Source: an uncultured Oscillospiraceae bacterium (GTDB taxonomy: Bacteria; Bacillota; Clostridia; Oscillospirales; Ruminococcaceae). From it: 64,000 nt of DNA. The stretch covers positions 62,001-126,000 of the forward strand of contig URKR01000003.1 in assembly GCA_900548355.1 (NCBI GenBank), given 5' to 3'. Positions 48,072 through 56,316 of the stretch are shown in pieces. The notes beneath the pieces are model-generated. The model saw only the letters and a list, made by a program, of their open reading frames with translations. It was not told where the DNA came from and searched no databases. Each line of letters starts with the position of its first letter. Positions within the stretch are counted from its first letter, which is position 1. A program made the position numbers and the translations under genes.

Positions 48072-49685
48072 ATGCAAATGAACGCCGTATCCATCGTCAA
48101 GGACAAGGCTGCGTGGGAGGCCCTCGGCGTCAAGCTGCCGGCCTATGACCGCGAAGCCGTCGCTGCCGCCACCAAGGCCCACCCGATCTGGGTGCATTTC
48201 GGCGCCGGCAACATCTTCCGCGGCTTTATCGCCGCGCTGCAGCAGAAGCTGCTTGACGAAGGGCTGTCCGACAAGGGTATCATTGCCGCCGACACCTTTG
48301 ACTATGACATCATCACAAAAATCTACGATCCTTACGACAATCTGACCATGATGGTCACGCTGAACCCCGACGGCACCACCAGCCGCGAGATCATCGGCTC
48401 GGTTGTGGAAGGCCTGCGCGCCGATTCCTCCGATGAAGGGCAGATGGCCCGCTTCAAGGAGATTTTCACCGATCCCGGCCTGCAGATGATCTCCTTCACC
48501 ATCACCGAGAAGGGCTACGCCATCAAGCGGCCGGACGGCAGCCTGATGCCGGTTGTCCAGGCTGATATGGACGAAGGCCCGGCGAAGGCCCGCCATGCGA
48601 TGAGCATCGTCGCCGCGATGCTGTTCGAGCGGTTCAAGGCCGGCAAATACCCGCTGGCCGTCGTCAGCATGGACAACTGCTCCCACAATGGCGAGAAGCT
48701 GCAGTCCAGCGTGATGGCGGTTGCGAACGCCTGGCTGGAAAAGGGCTTCGTCGGCCAGGATTTCATCGATTATCTGACCGATGAGAGCAAGATCGCCTTC
48801 CCCTGGTCGATGATTGATAAGATCACCCCGCGCCCGCACAAGATCGTGGAGGAATCGCTCGCGAAGGACGGCATTGAGGGCATGGCCCCGATCGTCACCT
48901 CCAAGAACACCTTCATCGCGGCGTTTGTCAACGCCGAGCGCCCGCAGTACCTTGTCATTGAGGACAAGTTCCCCAACGGCCGCCCGCCGCTCGAAAAGGC
49001 CGGCGTCTACCTGACCGACCGCGACACCGTCAACAAGACCGAGCGGATGAAGGTTACCACCTGCCTGAACCCGCTGCACACCGCGATGAGCGTCTACGGC
49101 TGCATGCTCGGCTACACCCTGATCTGCGACGAGATGAAGGACGCCGACATCGTCGCGCTGATCAAGCGGCTCGGCTATGTCGAAGGGCTGCCGGTCGTCG
49201 TCAACCCCGGCATCCTTGACCCCAAGGCCTTCATTGACGAAGTTGTCGAGCAGCGCCTGCCCAACCCCTTCATGCCCGACGCCCCGCAGCGCATCGCGAC
49301 CGATACCTCCCAGAAGGTCGGCATCCGCTTTGGCGAGACGATCAAGAGCTACATCGCCGAGGGCCGCGACCTCAACACCCTCGTTTCGATCCCGCTCGCG
49401 CTGGCCGGCTGGCTGCGCTACCTGCTCGCGGTGGACGACGAGGGCAAGGCCTTCGAAGTCAGCGCCGACCCGCTCAAAGATGAACTGCAGGCCAAGCTCG
49501 CCGGCATCGAGGTCGGCAAGCCCGAAACCTACCAGGGCCAGCTCAAGGGCATTCTGAACAACGCTTCGATCTTCGGCGTCGATCTGACCGCCACCCCGCT
49601 GGCCGACAAGATCGAAAGCTACTTTGTGGCCGAGCTCGCCGGCCCCGGCGCCGTCCGCAAGACCCTGCACGACGCGCTGGCGTAA
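48072..49685 (+). CDS. uxuB: D-mannonate oxidoreductase (fructuronate reductase), mannitol dehydrogenase family
   Basis: 537 residues. The NAD-binding N-terminus is WVHFGAGNIFRGFIAALQQ (GxGxxxRG), and the C-terminal catalytic half contains DNCSHNGEKL, ITPRPHKIVEE (catalytic Lys/His region) and LNPLHTAMSVYGCMLGY. It interconverts D-fructuronate and D-mannonate. The adjacent uxuA fixes the pathway as glucuronate degradation; among polyol-dehydrogenase relatives this is the long UxuB branch. The ATG at 48072 is used; AAGGAG is 11 bp upstream, and a nearby ATG two codons on is also possible. Confidence 0.93.
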   Translation: MQMNAVSIVKDKAAWEALGVKLPAYDREAVAAATKAHPIWVHFGAGNIFRGFIAALQQKLLDEGLSDKGIIAADTFDYDIITKIYDPYDNLTMMVTLNPDGTTSREIIGSVVEGLRADSSDEGQMARFKEIFTDPGLQMISFTITEKGYAIKRPDGSLMPVVQADMDEGPAKARHAMSIVAAMLFERFKAGKYPLAVVSMDNCSHNGEKLQSSVMAVANAWLEKGFVGQDFIDYLTDESKIAFPWSMIDKITPRPHKIVEESLAKDGIEGMAPIVTSKNTFIAAFVNAERPQYLVIEDKFPNGRPPLEKAGVYLTDRDTVNKTERMKVTTCLNPLHTAMSVYGCMLGYTLICDEMKDADIVALIKRLGYVEGLPVVVNPGILDPKAFIDEVVEQRLPNPFMPDAPQRIATDTSQKVGIRFGETIKSYIAEGRDLNTLVSIPLALAGWLRYLLAVDDEGKAFEVSADPLKDELQAKLAGIEVGKPETYQGQLKGILNNASIFGVDLTATPLADKIESYFVAELAGPGAVRKTLHDALA

Positions 49686-49742
49686 AAGGCACCCTGCGCG
49701 GCACCGCGCAACGCATATATACAACGACAGGAGGAAACACCT

Positions 49743-50843
49743 ATGCCAATGCAAATGGGATGGCGCTGGTATGGCGAGGGCAACGACCCGATCACGCTGC
49801 AGGACATCAAACAGATCCCCGGCGTATCGACGATTGTCTGGGCGCTGCACCACAAGATGCCCGGCGAAATCTGGGAAGAGAACGAGATCAAAGAGGTCGT
49901 TGACCAGATCGAGTCCTACGGCTTCAACGCCGATGTTGTCGAGAGCGTCAACGTCCACGACGATATCAAGATCGGCCTGCCCACCCGCGACCAGTACATC
50001 GAAAACTACAAGCAGTGCATCCGCAACCTTTCGAAGTTCGGCGTCAAGGTCATCTGCTACAACTTCATGCCGATCTTTGACTGGACCCGCACCGACCTGT
50101 TCCACCCGGTGGGCGACGGTTCGACCGCGCTGTTCTACCAGAAGGACATGATCAAGGACGACTACAAGGCGATGGCCGACTACATCCTTGGCTTCACCGA
50201 AAAGTACCACATGACCTTCCCCGGCTGGGAGCCTGAGCGGATGGCCAAGCTGGACGAACTGTTCAAGGCTTACGCCCCGGTCACCAAGGAAAAGCTGTGG
50301 GAGAACCTGAAGTACTTCCTCGAAGCGCTGATGCCGACCTGCCGCGAATGCGATATCAAGATGGCGATCCATATGGACGACCCGCCATGGGATATTTTCG
50401 GCCTGCCGCGCCTGCTGGTTGATGAAGCGAGCATTGAGCGGTTCCTCACGATGGTGGACGACCCGTACAACTGCCTGACGCTGTGCTCCGGCAGCCTCAA
50501 CGCGAACCCCGACAACAATGTTGCCGACATCGTGCGCAAGCACTGCGACCGCATCGCGTTCGCCCACATCCGCAACATCCACCACTTCCCGAACGGCGAT
50601 TTCAGCGAAGCCGCCCACCGCGACTGCTGCGGCGAAACCGGCATCATTGAAATTCTGCGCGCCTACCATGACTGCGGCTTTGAAGGCTACATCCGCCCCG
50701 ACCACGGCCGCCAGCTGTGGGAGGAAGGCCCCGGCAGCTGCCGCCCCGGCTACGGCAAGTATGACCGTGCGCTCGGCATCCAGTACATGCTCGGCGTCTG
50801 GGATCTGCTGGACCGCCTGGATGAGGAAAAAGGCAAAAAGTAA
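49743..50843 (+). CDS. uxuA: Mannonate dehydratase
   Basis: 366 residues. TIM-barrel enzyme dehydrating D-mannonate to 2-keto-3-deoxygluconate. MQMGWRWYGEGNDPITLQDI at the start, GVSTIVWALHH, MAIHMDDPPWDIFGLPR, LCSGSLNANPDNNV, and HIRNIHHFPNGDF near the end are UxuA signature stretches that include the metal-binding His and Cys. AGGAGG ribosome-binding site, 57 bp after uxuB. The kinase and aldolase for KDG are not in the window. Ended by a terminator at 50894-50940. Confidence 0.96.
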   Translation: MPMQMGWRWYGEGNDPITLQDIKQIPGVSTIVWALHHKMPGEIWEENEIKEVVDQIESYGFNADVVESVNVHDDIKIGLPTRDQYIENYKQCIRNLSKFGVKVICYNFMPIFDWTRTDLFHPVGDGSTALFYQKDMIKDDYKAMADYILGFTEKYHMTFPGWEPERMAKLDELFKAYAPVTKEKLWENLKYFLEALMPTCRECDIKMAIHMDDPPWDIFGLPRLLVDEASIERFLTMVDDPYNCLTLCSGSLNANPDNNVADIVRKHCDRIAFAHIRNIHHFPNGDFSEAAHRDCCGETGIIEILRAYHDCGFEGYIRPDHGRQLWEEGPGSCRPGYGKYDRALGIQYMLGVWDLLDRLDEEKGKK

Positions 50844-50893
50844 CCCCTGAACCCCTGCCGCGGGCTTTTGCCCTTGCAGCGGCACACAAATTC

Positions 50894-50940
50894 GGCCCCC
50901 AAACGGAGCTTGCCCGGCTTCGTTTGGGGGCCTTGTGTTT
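50894..50940 (+). terminator. Terminator of uxuBA
   Basis: GGCCCCCAAACG / CGTTTGGGGGCC stem, 15-nt loop, TTGTGTTT tail. It also lies just past the stop of convergent dinB. Confidence 0.85.
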
Positions 50941-50955
50941 CGGGGGCCGCGTTTT

Positions 50956-52218
50956 TCATTTTTGGTTTCGTTTGTCCCGCGCCTTGGCCGCGCCGAGCGC
51001 GCGGGGGGTAGCGGTCTTTTCATCCGGGTGCAGCAGCTTGGCCCGGGTGATGGCCGCTTCGCCAAATTTGGCGCGCACGGCGTCCGCCGCACGGTCAAGC
51101 TTTTCCTGTTTGATGCGCCGGGCCGGGTCGGCAAACAGATCCAGCTGCTCATAATTGTCGGTGCCGGTGCGCTCGGCCGTCACCCCCACCAGCCGCACCG
51201 GGCGCGCCGGCCAGGCCTGGCGCAGCAGCGCCCGCGCCGTGTGGTACAGCACATCGGTTGAGTTGGTCGGGTCGTCCAGCGTAACCTGGTGGCTTTTGCG
51301 GCGGAACGCATTGTCCACAATCTGCACGCTGACCACCCGCGCCGTGCGGCCGTCCATCCGCAGCCGGCCTGCCACCGATTCACACAGCGCCAGCAGGGTG
51401 GCGTCGGCCTCGGCCGGGTTTGCCAGGTCTTGGGGCAGCGTCACGCTGTTGCCGTAGGTATTGTCCCGCGCGCCCTGCTTGGTCACGGGTTCGGTTTCGC
51501 GGCCGTTGGCATAATTCCAGAACACCTCGCCCCGCACCCCGAACACACCGCGCAGCACCGCAAGGTCGGCATGGGCCAGGTCCCCGATCGTCCAGATGCC
51601 AATTTCCGAAAGCTGGCGCGCCGCGCTGGGCCCCACCCCGAACAGCGCCCCGGCCGGCAGCGGCCAGAACTTGGCGGGCAGATCCTCCGGGTAGAGGCGG
51701 TGGACCTTGTCCGGCTTTTCAAAGTCGGACGCCATCTTGGCAAGCAGGCGGTTCGGCGCAACCCCGATGTTGACGGTAAACCCCAGGGTGTCCCGCACCC
51801 GGTCGCCGAGCGCACGGGCCACGGCCAGCGGCGGGCCGAACAGCGGTTCGGTCCCGGTCATATCAAGGAAAGCCTCGTCGATGCTGTACTGTTCCACATC
51901 GGGGCTGTAATCATTCAGAATGCGGATCAGCGCCTTGGAATTCTGCACATACCAGTCAAAATCCGGCGGCACCACCGTGATATCCGGGCATTTGGCCCGC
52001 GCGGCAAAGAGCGATTCCCCCGTGCGGATGCCATATTGTTTGGCTGGCAGGCTTTTGGCCAGCACAACGCCGTGGCGCTTTTCCTCATCCCCGCCGACCA
52101 CAGCCGGGATGGTGCGCAGGTCCACGGCGCCGCCTTCGCGCAGGGCTTTGAGCGCGCTCCAGGATAAAAAGGCCGAATTGACATCGACATGGAACCAGAC
52201 CGGTGTTTGCCTGCGCAT
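50956..52218 (-). CDS. dinB: Y-family DNA polymerase IV
   Basis: 420 residues. Catalytic carboxylates D12 (FHVDVNSAFLSW) and D114-E115 (YSIDEAFLDMTG); the steric-gate/finger region RHGVVLAKSLPAKQYGI; helix-hairpin-helix thumb LFGVGPSAARQLSEIG; little-finger domain to about 350; and a C-terminal clamp-binding motif QLDLF. The VDVNSAFLSW opening, rather than DMDAFFAS, marks the Gram-positive variant. It performs translesion synthesis. Start ATG at 52218 behind GGGGGA. Its promoter shares a -35 box with the divergent S-component gene. Confidence 0.94.
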   Translation of the reverse strand: MRRQTPVWFHVDVNSAFLSWSALKALREGGAVDLRTIPAVVGGDEEKRHGVVLAKSLPAKQYGIRTGESLFAARAKCPDITVVPPDFDWYVQNSKALIRILNDYSPDVEQYSIDEAFLDMTGTEPLFGPPLAVARALGDRVRDTLGFTVNIGVAPNRLLAKMASDFEKPDKVHRLYPEDLPAKFWPLPAGALFGVGPSAARQLSEIGIWTIGDLAHADLAVLRGVFGVRGEVFWNYANGRETEPVTKQGARDNTYGNSVTLPQDLANPAEADATLLALCESVAGRLRMDGRTARVVSVQIVDNAFRRKSHQVTLDDPTNSTDVLYHTARALLRQAWPARPVRLVGVTAERTGTDNYEQLDLFADPARRIKQEKLDRAADAVRAKFGEAAITRAKLLHPDEKTATPRALGAAKARDKRNQK

Positions 52219-52310
52219 CGAGCTTCCCCCTTTGATTCAAATGAAAAATTGCGGCGGGCGGGTATAAAACCCGCCTCCCTTTTCATTCTTCGTTTTTACT
52301 GCCCACAAAA

Positions 52311-52362
52311 AGTATACCACGCCGATTTTCCCCTTGCAATTCCGGTACGGGCGGGGTATACT
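52311..52362. promoter_or_regulatory. Back-to-back promoters sharing one palindromic -35 box (dinB / ECF S component)
   Basis: TTGCAA (52334-52339) is its own reverse complement. Rightward: 17-bp spacer then TATACT (52357-52362). Leftward: 17-bp spacer then TATACT (plus-strand AGTATA, 52311-52316). The two promoters are symmetrical around the -35 hexamer, so RNA polymerase can bind in only one direction at a time. Confidence 0.75.
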
Positions 52363-52452
52363 GGAACATGCGGTGAACCGCAAAAATTTGCGCTGTACCT
52401 CGGGGGCTTTCCCGCCTTCACAGAGAGGACGGCAGCAGGAGGAAAACTGAAT

Positions 52453-53064
52453 ATGAACAAACCAATGGGAAACCGTGTGCGCACCATGACCCAGCTCGCA
52501 TTGCTGCTGGCGTTGCTGCTCATCTTGTCTTACACCCCGCTGGGGTATTTGCCGGTCGGGCCGCTGGTGCTGAGCCTGCTCAGCGTGCCGGTTGCGATCG
52601 GCGCAATGCTGCTGGGGCCGCTGGGCGGCGCGGTGCTGGGCGGCGCGTTTGGGCTGACGAGCTTTTTCAACATGATGCGCGGCAGCAGCCCGATGGGCGC
52701 GGCGCTTTTTGCGATCAGCCCGGCCGCCACCTTTGTGCTCTGCTTTGTCTCCCGCGTGGCGATGGGGGTTTGCTGCGCGCTGGTCTATCGCCTGGCATGC
52801 AAGCTGCTGCCCCGGCGCACCAAGCTCTGCTGTGCAGTCGGCGGGCTGGCCGCGCCGCTGTGCAACACGCTGTTCTTTATGGGGCTGCTCGTCGCGCTGT
52901 TTTATAACAGCGATTACGTCCAGGGCCTTGTCGCCCAGATGGGCGCGGCCAACCCGCTGATTTTCGTCGTCGGGATGGTGGGGCTGCAGGGGCTTGTCGA
53001 AGCGGTTGTCGGCTGCGTGATCTCGGCAGCCGTCACGGTGCCGCTGCTGAAAATGCGGAAGTGA
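52453..53064 (+). CDS. ECF transporter S component (vitamin-type)
   Basis: 203 residues, about six membrane helices. MTQLALLLALLLILSYTPLG is the S-component opening; GPLVLSLLSVPVAIGAMLLG and PLGGAVLGGAFGLTSF are the conserved helix 2-3 stretch that contacts EcfT and the substrate. Such proteins bind a vitamin with high affinity and use the shared EcfAA'T module, encoded elsewhere. The gene is solitary, as group II S components are. Overall layout resembles PanT (pantothenate) or related members; no riboswitch is seen upstream, so substrate is open. Start ATG at 52453 with AGGAGG. Confidence 0.87.
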   Translation: MNKPMGNRVRTMTQLALLLALLLILSYTPLGYLPVGPLVLSLLSVPVAIGAMLLGPLGGAVLGGAFGLTSFFNMMRGSSPMGAALFAISPAATFVLCFVSRVAMGVCCALVYRLACKLLPRRTKLCCAVGGLAAPLCNTLFFMGLLVALFYNSDYVQGLVAQMGAANPLIFVVGMVGLQGLVEAVVGCVISAAVTVPLLKMRK

Positions 53065-53132
53065 GGGGCCCCGCCCCGCCGCAAACGGCCGCCGGTTTGG
53101 CCGATTTTCCATCCACCCGCCACATACAAATG

Positions 53133-53170
53133 GCCACGCAACCGCTGGAAGCAATTGCGTGGCTGTTTTA
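53133..53170 (+). terminator. Terminator of the S-component gene
   Basis: GCCACGCAA / TTGCGTGGC stem with a 13-nt loop and TGTTTTAATTT tail. Confidence 0.88.
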
Positions 53171-53303
53171 ATTTGTAGTGATGAATCAGGGGTCTTCTTA
53201 TGCGGTAGGGAAGTCAAAAACCTTTCAACTTGATAGGTCCTCAGCGGTTATGCTTTTCTTGGCACCATACCCACTTCGCTTATCTGTTTCTGCCCCCCTT
53301 CCA

Positions 53304-54032
53304 TTATGGCTCGATTTTCTGCAAAAGCTGCAAGATTTCCTCCGCTTCGGCTGAATCCTCAATGAGGGATTCCGTATAGAAGCGGTAACAGGCGTTCGGG
53401 GTTGTCCAGTAAATCATCCGGGCTGAGAGGATTTCTTCGGTCTCTATTTCCTGTGCACTGTCGTGCAACGTAACGATTTCTTGAATTTCAGTGATCTCGT
53501 CCGATAAGCGCTGATCGCCATCTTCGGCGTCGAAATTCCAATTGGAGATATCGAAACTATACTGGGTCACGACAAAGGATTTTTCTTCCTCTCGCCAGCC
53601 ATCGCCATAACCGGTATAATGCCGGCCGGTATAGGTGATGCGAGCCTGGCTATAACCTACTTCGGAGGCTTCTCCAAGCCATTCGATCACGAAACCATTG
53701 GGCAAGTAACCGAATTGCATACGGTCGGCGATTTCTCCCGCAGGCGCATCGGATATGCCAAGGCGCAGTCGGCCGTTTTCCCTTGTCCAGTCCAGTCGTG
53801 GCCAAATTGCCCCTACCCCCAGTGCCAGTAACAGCATTGCTGCCGCGACTACTGCCAGGGCGGCCATACGCTTACGGTGCCGTGGGAGGTCTGGCGCGGA
53901 TTCCGCAAACCGCAAAACCCGCAAATTCTCCCCCTGCGGCGTGAGCGCGGCATAGGCGGCGAGCTCCTGCGCACGGCGGGCGGCGCAGGCGGAGGAGAGC
54001 AGGGCGTCAAAGTCTTTCACCTGGTTCGTCAT
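53304..54032 (-). CDS. DUF4367-like membrane protein, probable anti-sigma factor
   Basis: 242 residues. Cytosolic N-terminus (1-57), one membrane helix (about 58-79, MAALAVVAAAMLLLALGVGAIW), and an outer domain with MQFGYLPNGFVIEW, the strand typical of DUF4367, and aromatic-rich strands (ARMIYWTTPNACYRFYTE). Encoded directly behind an ECF sigma factor with a 4-bp overlap (ATGA), so it probably restrains that sigma at the membrane. No classical zinc anti-sigma motif is present. The downstream 3' half is AT-richer than the neighbours. Start at 54032 (GGAGGG 6 bp away) rather than two codons earlier. Confidence 0.75.
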   Translation of the reverse strand: MTNQVKDFDALLSSACAARRAQELAAYAALTPQGENLRVLRFAESAPDLPRHRKRMAALAVVAAAMLLLALGVGAIWPRLDWTRENGRLRLGISDAPAGEIADRMQFGYLPNGFVIEWLGEASEVGYSQARITYTGRHYTGYGDGWREEEKSFVVTQYSFDISNWNFDAEDGDQRLSDEITEIQEIVTLHDSAQEIETEEILSARMIYWTTPNACYRFYTESLIEDSAEAEEILQLLQKIEP

Positions 54033-54580
54033 AGCCATCCCTCCTGTATAAGAATTTTTTTCAGGCGCTTGCGGGCGCGGTGGGCGCGCTGGCGCACGGC
54101 GGCTTCCCGCAGGCCCAGCAGCGCGGCGATCTGGCGGCTTGTGCAGCCGTCGGCGTATTGCAGCGTCAGGATGTTCGCGTCAAGCTCGTCAAGCCCTGCC
54201 ATCGCGCGGCGCAGCGCGGCCGCGGCGGCGTGCGCTTCGGCCTGTTCGGCCGTAGTGGCGGCCGGGTCGGGCTGGTCGCGCCAGTGTTCGGGCGGCAGCG
54301 GGCGGAACCGCCGCTCCCGCCGCCACAGGTCAACCGCGGCGTGCCGCACCGCAACCAGCGCCAAATGGCGCAGCTTGTCGGCGTCGCACAGGTCAAGGTT
54401 TTCCTGTACTCGCGGGTCGGACAGCCGCAGCCAGGCGTTCTGCACGGCGTCCTGGGCCAGGTGCGGATCGCTCAGCATCTGCATCGCCGCCGCGCACAGC
54501 CGCGGGTATTCCTGTGCAAAAAAGGTTTGGAGCGTCTCCGGCCCGGTGTCAGGCAGCGGATACGCAGCCGCATCCGTCAT
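54029..54580 (-). CDS. ECF-type RNA polymerase sigma factor (module A)
   Basis: 183 residues. Region 2 runs FFAQEYPRLCAAAMQMLSDP then LAQDAVQNAWLRL (core-binding and -10 melting helices). Region 4 is GLDELDANILTLQYADGCTS then RQIAALLGLREAAVRQRAHRARKRL, a clear helix-turn-helix. The ATG at 54580 is 8 bp from AAGGAGG; the next upstream ATG is too close to it. Forms an operon with the DUF4367-like gene. Its promoter TGTCACA-N16-CGTT resembles that of the divergent module B, suggesting auto- or cross-regulation. Confidence 0.92.
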   Translation of the reverse strand: MTDAAAYPLPDTGPETLQTFFAQEYPRLCAAAMQMLSDPHLAQDAVQNAWLRLSDPRVQENLDLCDADKLRHLALVAVRHAAVDLWRRERRFRPLPPEHWRDQPDPAATTAEQAEAHAAAAALRRAMAGLDELDANILTLQYADGCTSRQIAALLGLREAAVRQRAHRARKRLKKILIQEGWL

Positions 54581-54624
54581 GGTCATCGCCTCCTTGGAAT
54601 TTCCGAAAGGCCTTTCACTTATAG

Positions 54625-54651
54625 AACGAATCCCGCCCCCTGTTTGTGACA
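54625..54651 (-). promoter_or_regulatory. ECF-type promoter of module A
   Basis: Minus strand TGTCACA (54645-54651), exactly 16 bp, then CGTT (54625-54628). The -35 element lies inside a hairpin CCCCCTGT / ACAGGGGG (54635-54655). No sigma-A promoter is evident nearby. Confidence 0.6.
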
Positions 54652-54793
54652 GGGGGTGCGAAAATTTTTGAAGGATGATTAGGGAAACGTCCTCAGATTT
54701 TTGCGCCCTTGCTGCGTCACAGTCTGCACCAAGGCCAACCGCCCTGCGCAAAATCCGCAAAAACAAACGGATTTTGCCCTGTTTTGCCCATAA

Positions 54794-54829
54794 GGCCGGT
54801 TTGTGACGCCAGAATGTCACAGACCGGCC
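54794..54829. repeat. 14-bp inverted repeat overlapping module B -35 element
   Basis: GGCCGGTTTGTGAC (54794-54807), 8-bp loop, GTCACAGACCGGCC (54816-54829); 13 Watson-Crick pairs and one G-T. A CTTTCTTCTG tail follows, so a terminator reading is possible, but its overlap with the TGTCACA element makes an operator at least as likely. Confidence 0.6.
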
Positions 54830-54841
54830 CTTTCTTCTGTC
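54815..54841 (+). promoter_or_regulatory. ECF-type promoter of module B
   Basis: TGTCACA (54815-54821), 16 bp, TGTC (54838-54841), 38 bp before the sigma start. Same -35 heptamer and same spacing as module A's promoter on the other strand. Confidence 0.6.
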
Positions 54842-54878
54842 ATAATAGGTAAAAGCCCCCGCGAAAGAAGGTGTTCCG

Positions 54879-55442
54879 ATGCTCGCATCCCTGCTTCCGC
54901 TGCTCGACACCCCTGACGAGCAGGCGCGGTTCACCGCGCTCTACCGCCGCCACAAGCGGCTTGTGCTCCACACGGCCGCGGCCGTGCTGCGCGACGAGCA
55001 CCTTGCGCAGGATGTGCTGCAGGATGTGTTTCTTTACCTGGCCGAGCATTTCGCGGCGATCGATACGGCCAACCCCCGCAAGGTCGAGCGGTATCTTGTG
55101 CTGGCGGCCCGCACCCGGGCGATCAACCTGCTGCACCGCCGCGCGCGGGAAGCCCCGGCAGAAGGCGAGCCCCTTCCGCCCCGGGAAGCTGCCCCGCCCC
55201 CGCCCGACGCTTTGATTGAAGCCGAGGACGCCGCCCGGCTCGTCTCGCTGGTGGCCGAACTGCCGCCCGCGACCCGCGCCGTGCTCGAGCTCGCGATGCA
55301 GGGGTTTGAGACGGCCGAAATCGCCGGGCTGCTCGGCATCACGCCGGCCGCCGCCCGCCAGCGGCTTGTTCGCGGCCGCCGCCAGCTTTGGGACGCTTTG
55401 CAGAAGGAGGCCCGCCATGCCCCAGCCGAAACTATCCTTTGA
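54879..55442 (+). CDS. ECF-type RNA polymerase sigma factor (module B)
   Basis: 187 residues. Region 2: RFTALYRRHKRLVLHTAAAV and HLAQDVLQDVFLYLAEHFAA. A Pro-rich linker (PLPPREAAPPPPDAL). Region 4: AELPPATRAVLELAMQGFET then AEIAGLLGITPAAARQRLVRGRR. The 3' end overlaps the next gene by 26 bp, coupling the two. It is divergent from module A and of different sequence, so the two are paralogous modules and not a recent duplication. Start with GAAGG. Confidence 0.92.
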   Translation: MLASLLPLLDTPDEQARFTALYRRHKRLVLHTAAAVLRDEHLAQDVLQDVFLYLAEHFAAIDTANPRKVERYLVLAARTRAINLLHRRAREAPAEGEPLPPREAAPPPPDALIEAEDAARLVSLVAELPPATRAVLELAMQGFETAEIAGLLGITPAAARQRLVRGRRQLWDALQKEARHAPAETIL

Positions 55443-56196
55443 CGCCGCGCTGGCGCTCGCGCTGGAAGCCTGCGCCAGGCAGGAGCAGGCAGCCCTGCCA
55501 GCCGACGCCGAACTGCGACGCCTGTACCCGAACCTGCGGCGATGCGACCGCCGGCTGCGCCGCACGCTGGCCGAGCGCCGCCGAAAAGAGATCCGCCCGC
55601 GCCGGGTCTGGCCGCTGCGGCGGGTGGCGGTGGTCGCAGCGGCCTGCGCGCTGCTGTTCGCGGGCGCGCTGGCCCCGCAGGCCGATCTTTTCGGCGCGAT
55701 CTACACCGCGCTGCTCCAGCCAGACGGGCGGGACTACGCGCTGCGCTATACCTGGGAGGGCGAGCCGGCCGCCGCCACCCTGCCGGCCGGCTGCGCCCCC
55801 GCCTACCAGCCGCCCGGCTACACGGCCGACCGCGACGCCGCCATCACCACCGAAACCGAATACTACCGGCAGTATACCCGTACCTCGGCCGGCCGGGGCG
55901 CGCGCTGGTATGCCGTGCGGCTCGCCGTCATCACCGCGGATCTGCAAGAAAATTACGACGGCCGAAGCTCGGTCTATACAACGCTCGACCTCAACAACCG
56001 CACCGTACAGCTCGGCATCCAGTCCGACGTATGGGGGGATACCATCTTTACGCTGTTCTGGGAAACCGCCGGCATCCACCACACCGTGCAGGGCAACGCC
56101 CCGCTGACCGAGCTGATTCAGGTGGCGGAGTCGATTTCGTATGCTTTGCCCCCGCGTCTTCGGCATGGGGAGCGCAATCTGTCTTTGGAATCTTAA
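55417..56196 (+). CDS. Membrane protein coupled to an ECF sigma, probable anti-sigma factor
   Basis: 259 residues. Cytosolic N-terminus of about 65 residues with FDAALALALEACARQEQ, a basic stretch, one helix (about 67-84, VAVVAAACALLFAGALAP) and an outer domain ending in WGDTIFTLFWETAGIHHTV, an arrangement matching module A's membrane protein and DUF4367/anti-sigma relatives. AAGGAGG lies inside the sigma gene; the overlap of 26 bp ties their synthesis together. It most likely sequesters the module B sigma until an envelope signal. Sequence identity to module A's protein is low by eye. Confidence 0.75.
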   Translation: MPQPKLSFDAALALALEACARQEQAALPADAELRRLYPNLRRCDRRLRRTLAERRRKEIRPRRVWPLRRVAVVAAACALLFAGALAPQADLFGAIYTALLQPDGRDYALRYTWEGEPAAATLPAGCAPAYQPPGYTADRDAAITTETEYYRQYTRTSAGRGARWYAVRLAVITADLQENYDGRSSVYTTLDLNNRTVQLGIQSDVWGDTIFTLFWETAGIHHTVQGNAPLTELIQVAESISYALPPRLRHGERNLSLES

Positions 56197-56316
56197 GATA
56201 CGGAAAGGAGGCCAGTGACAGAAAATCAATCCGCCGTTTTACCAACCACCATGAGATTTTGTAGGCAACCACACAGGAAACGTTTTCTTGCTATGGTATG
56301 AAACAGGAGGAGAGAA

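Noticed and set aside
47946..51152. 1,068-codon minus-strand frame across uxuB and uxuA
   Set aside because: Spans two well-supported genes and their intergenic region; no domain or start signal.
52363..52452. Vitamin riboswitch (TPP/FMN type) before the ECF S component
   Set aside because: Only short hairpins (GCGGT/ACCGC) are present; no conserved riboswitch core such as CTGAGA is seen.
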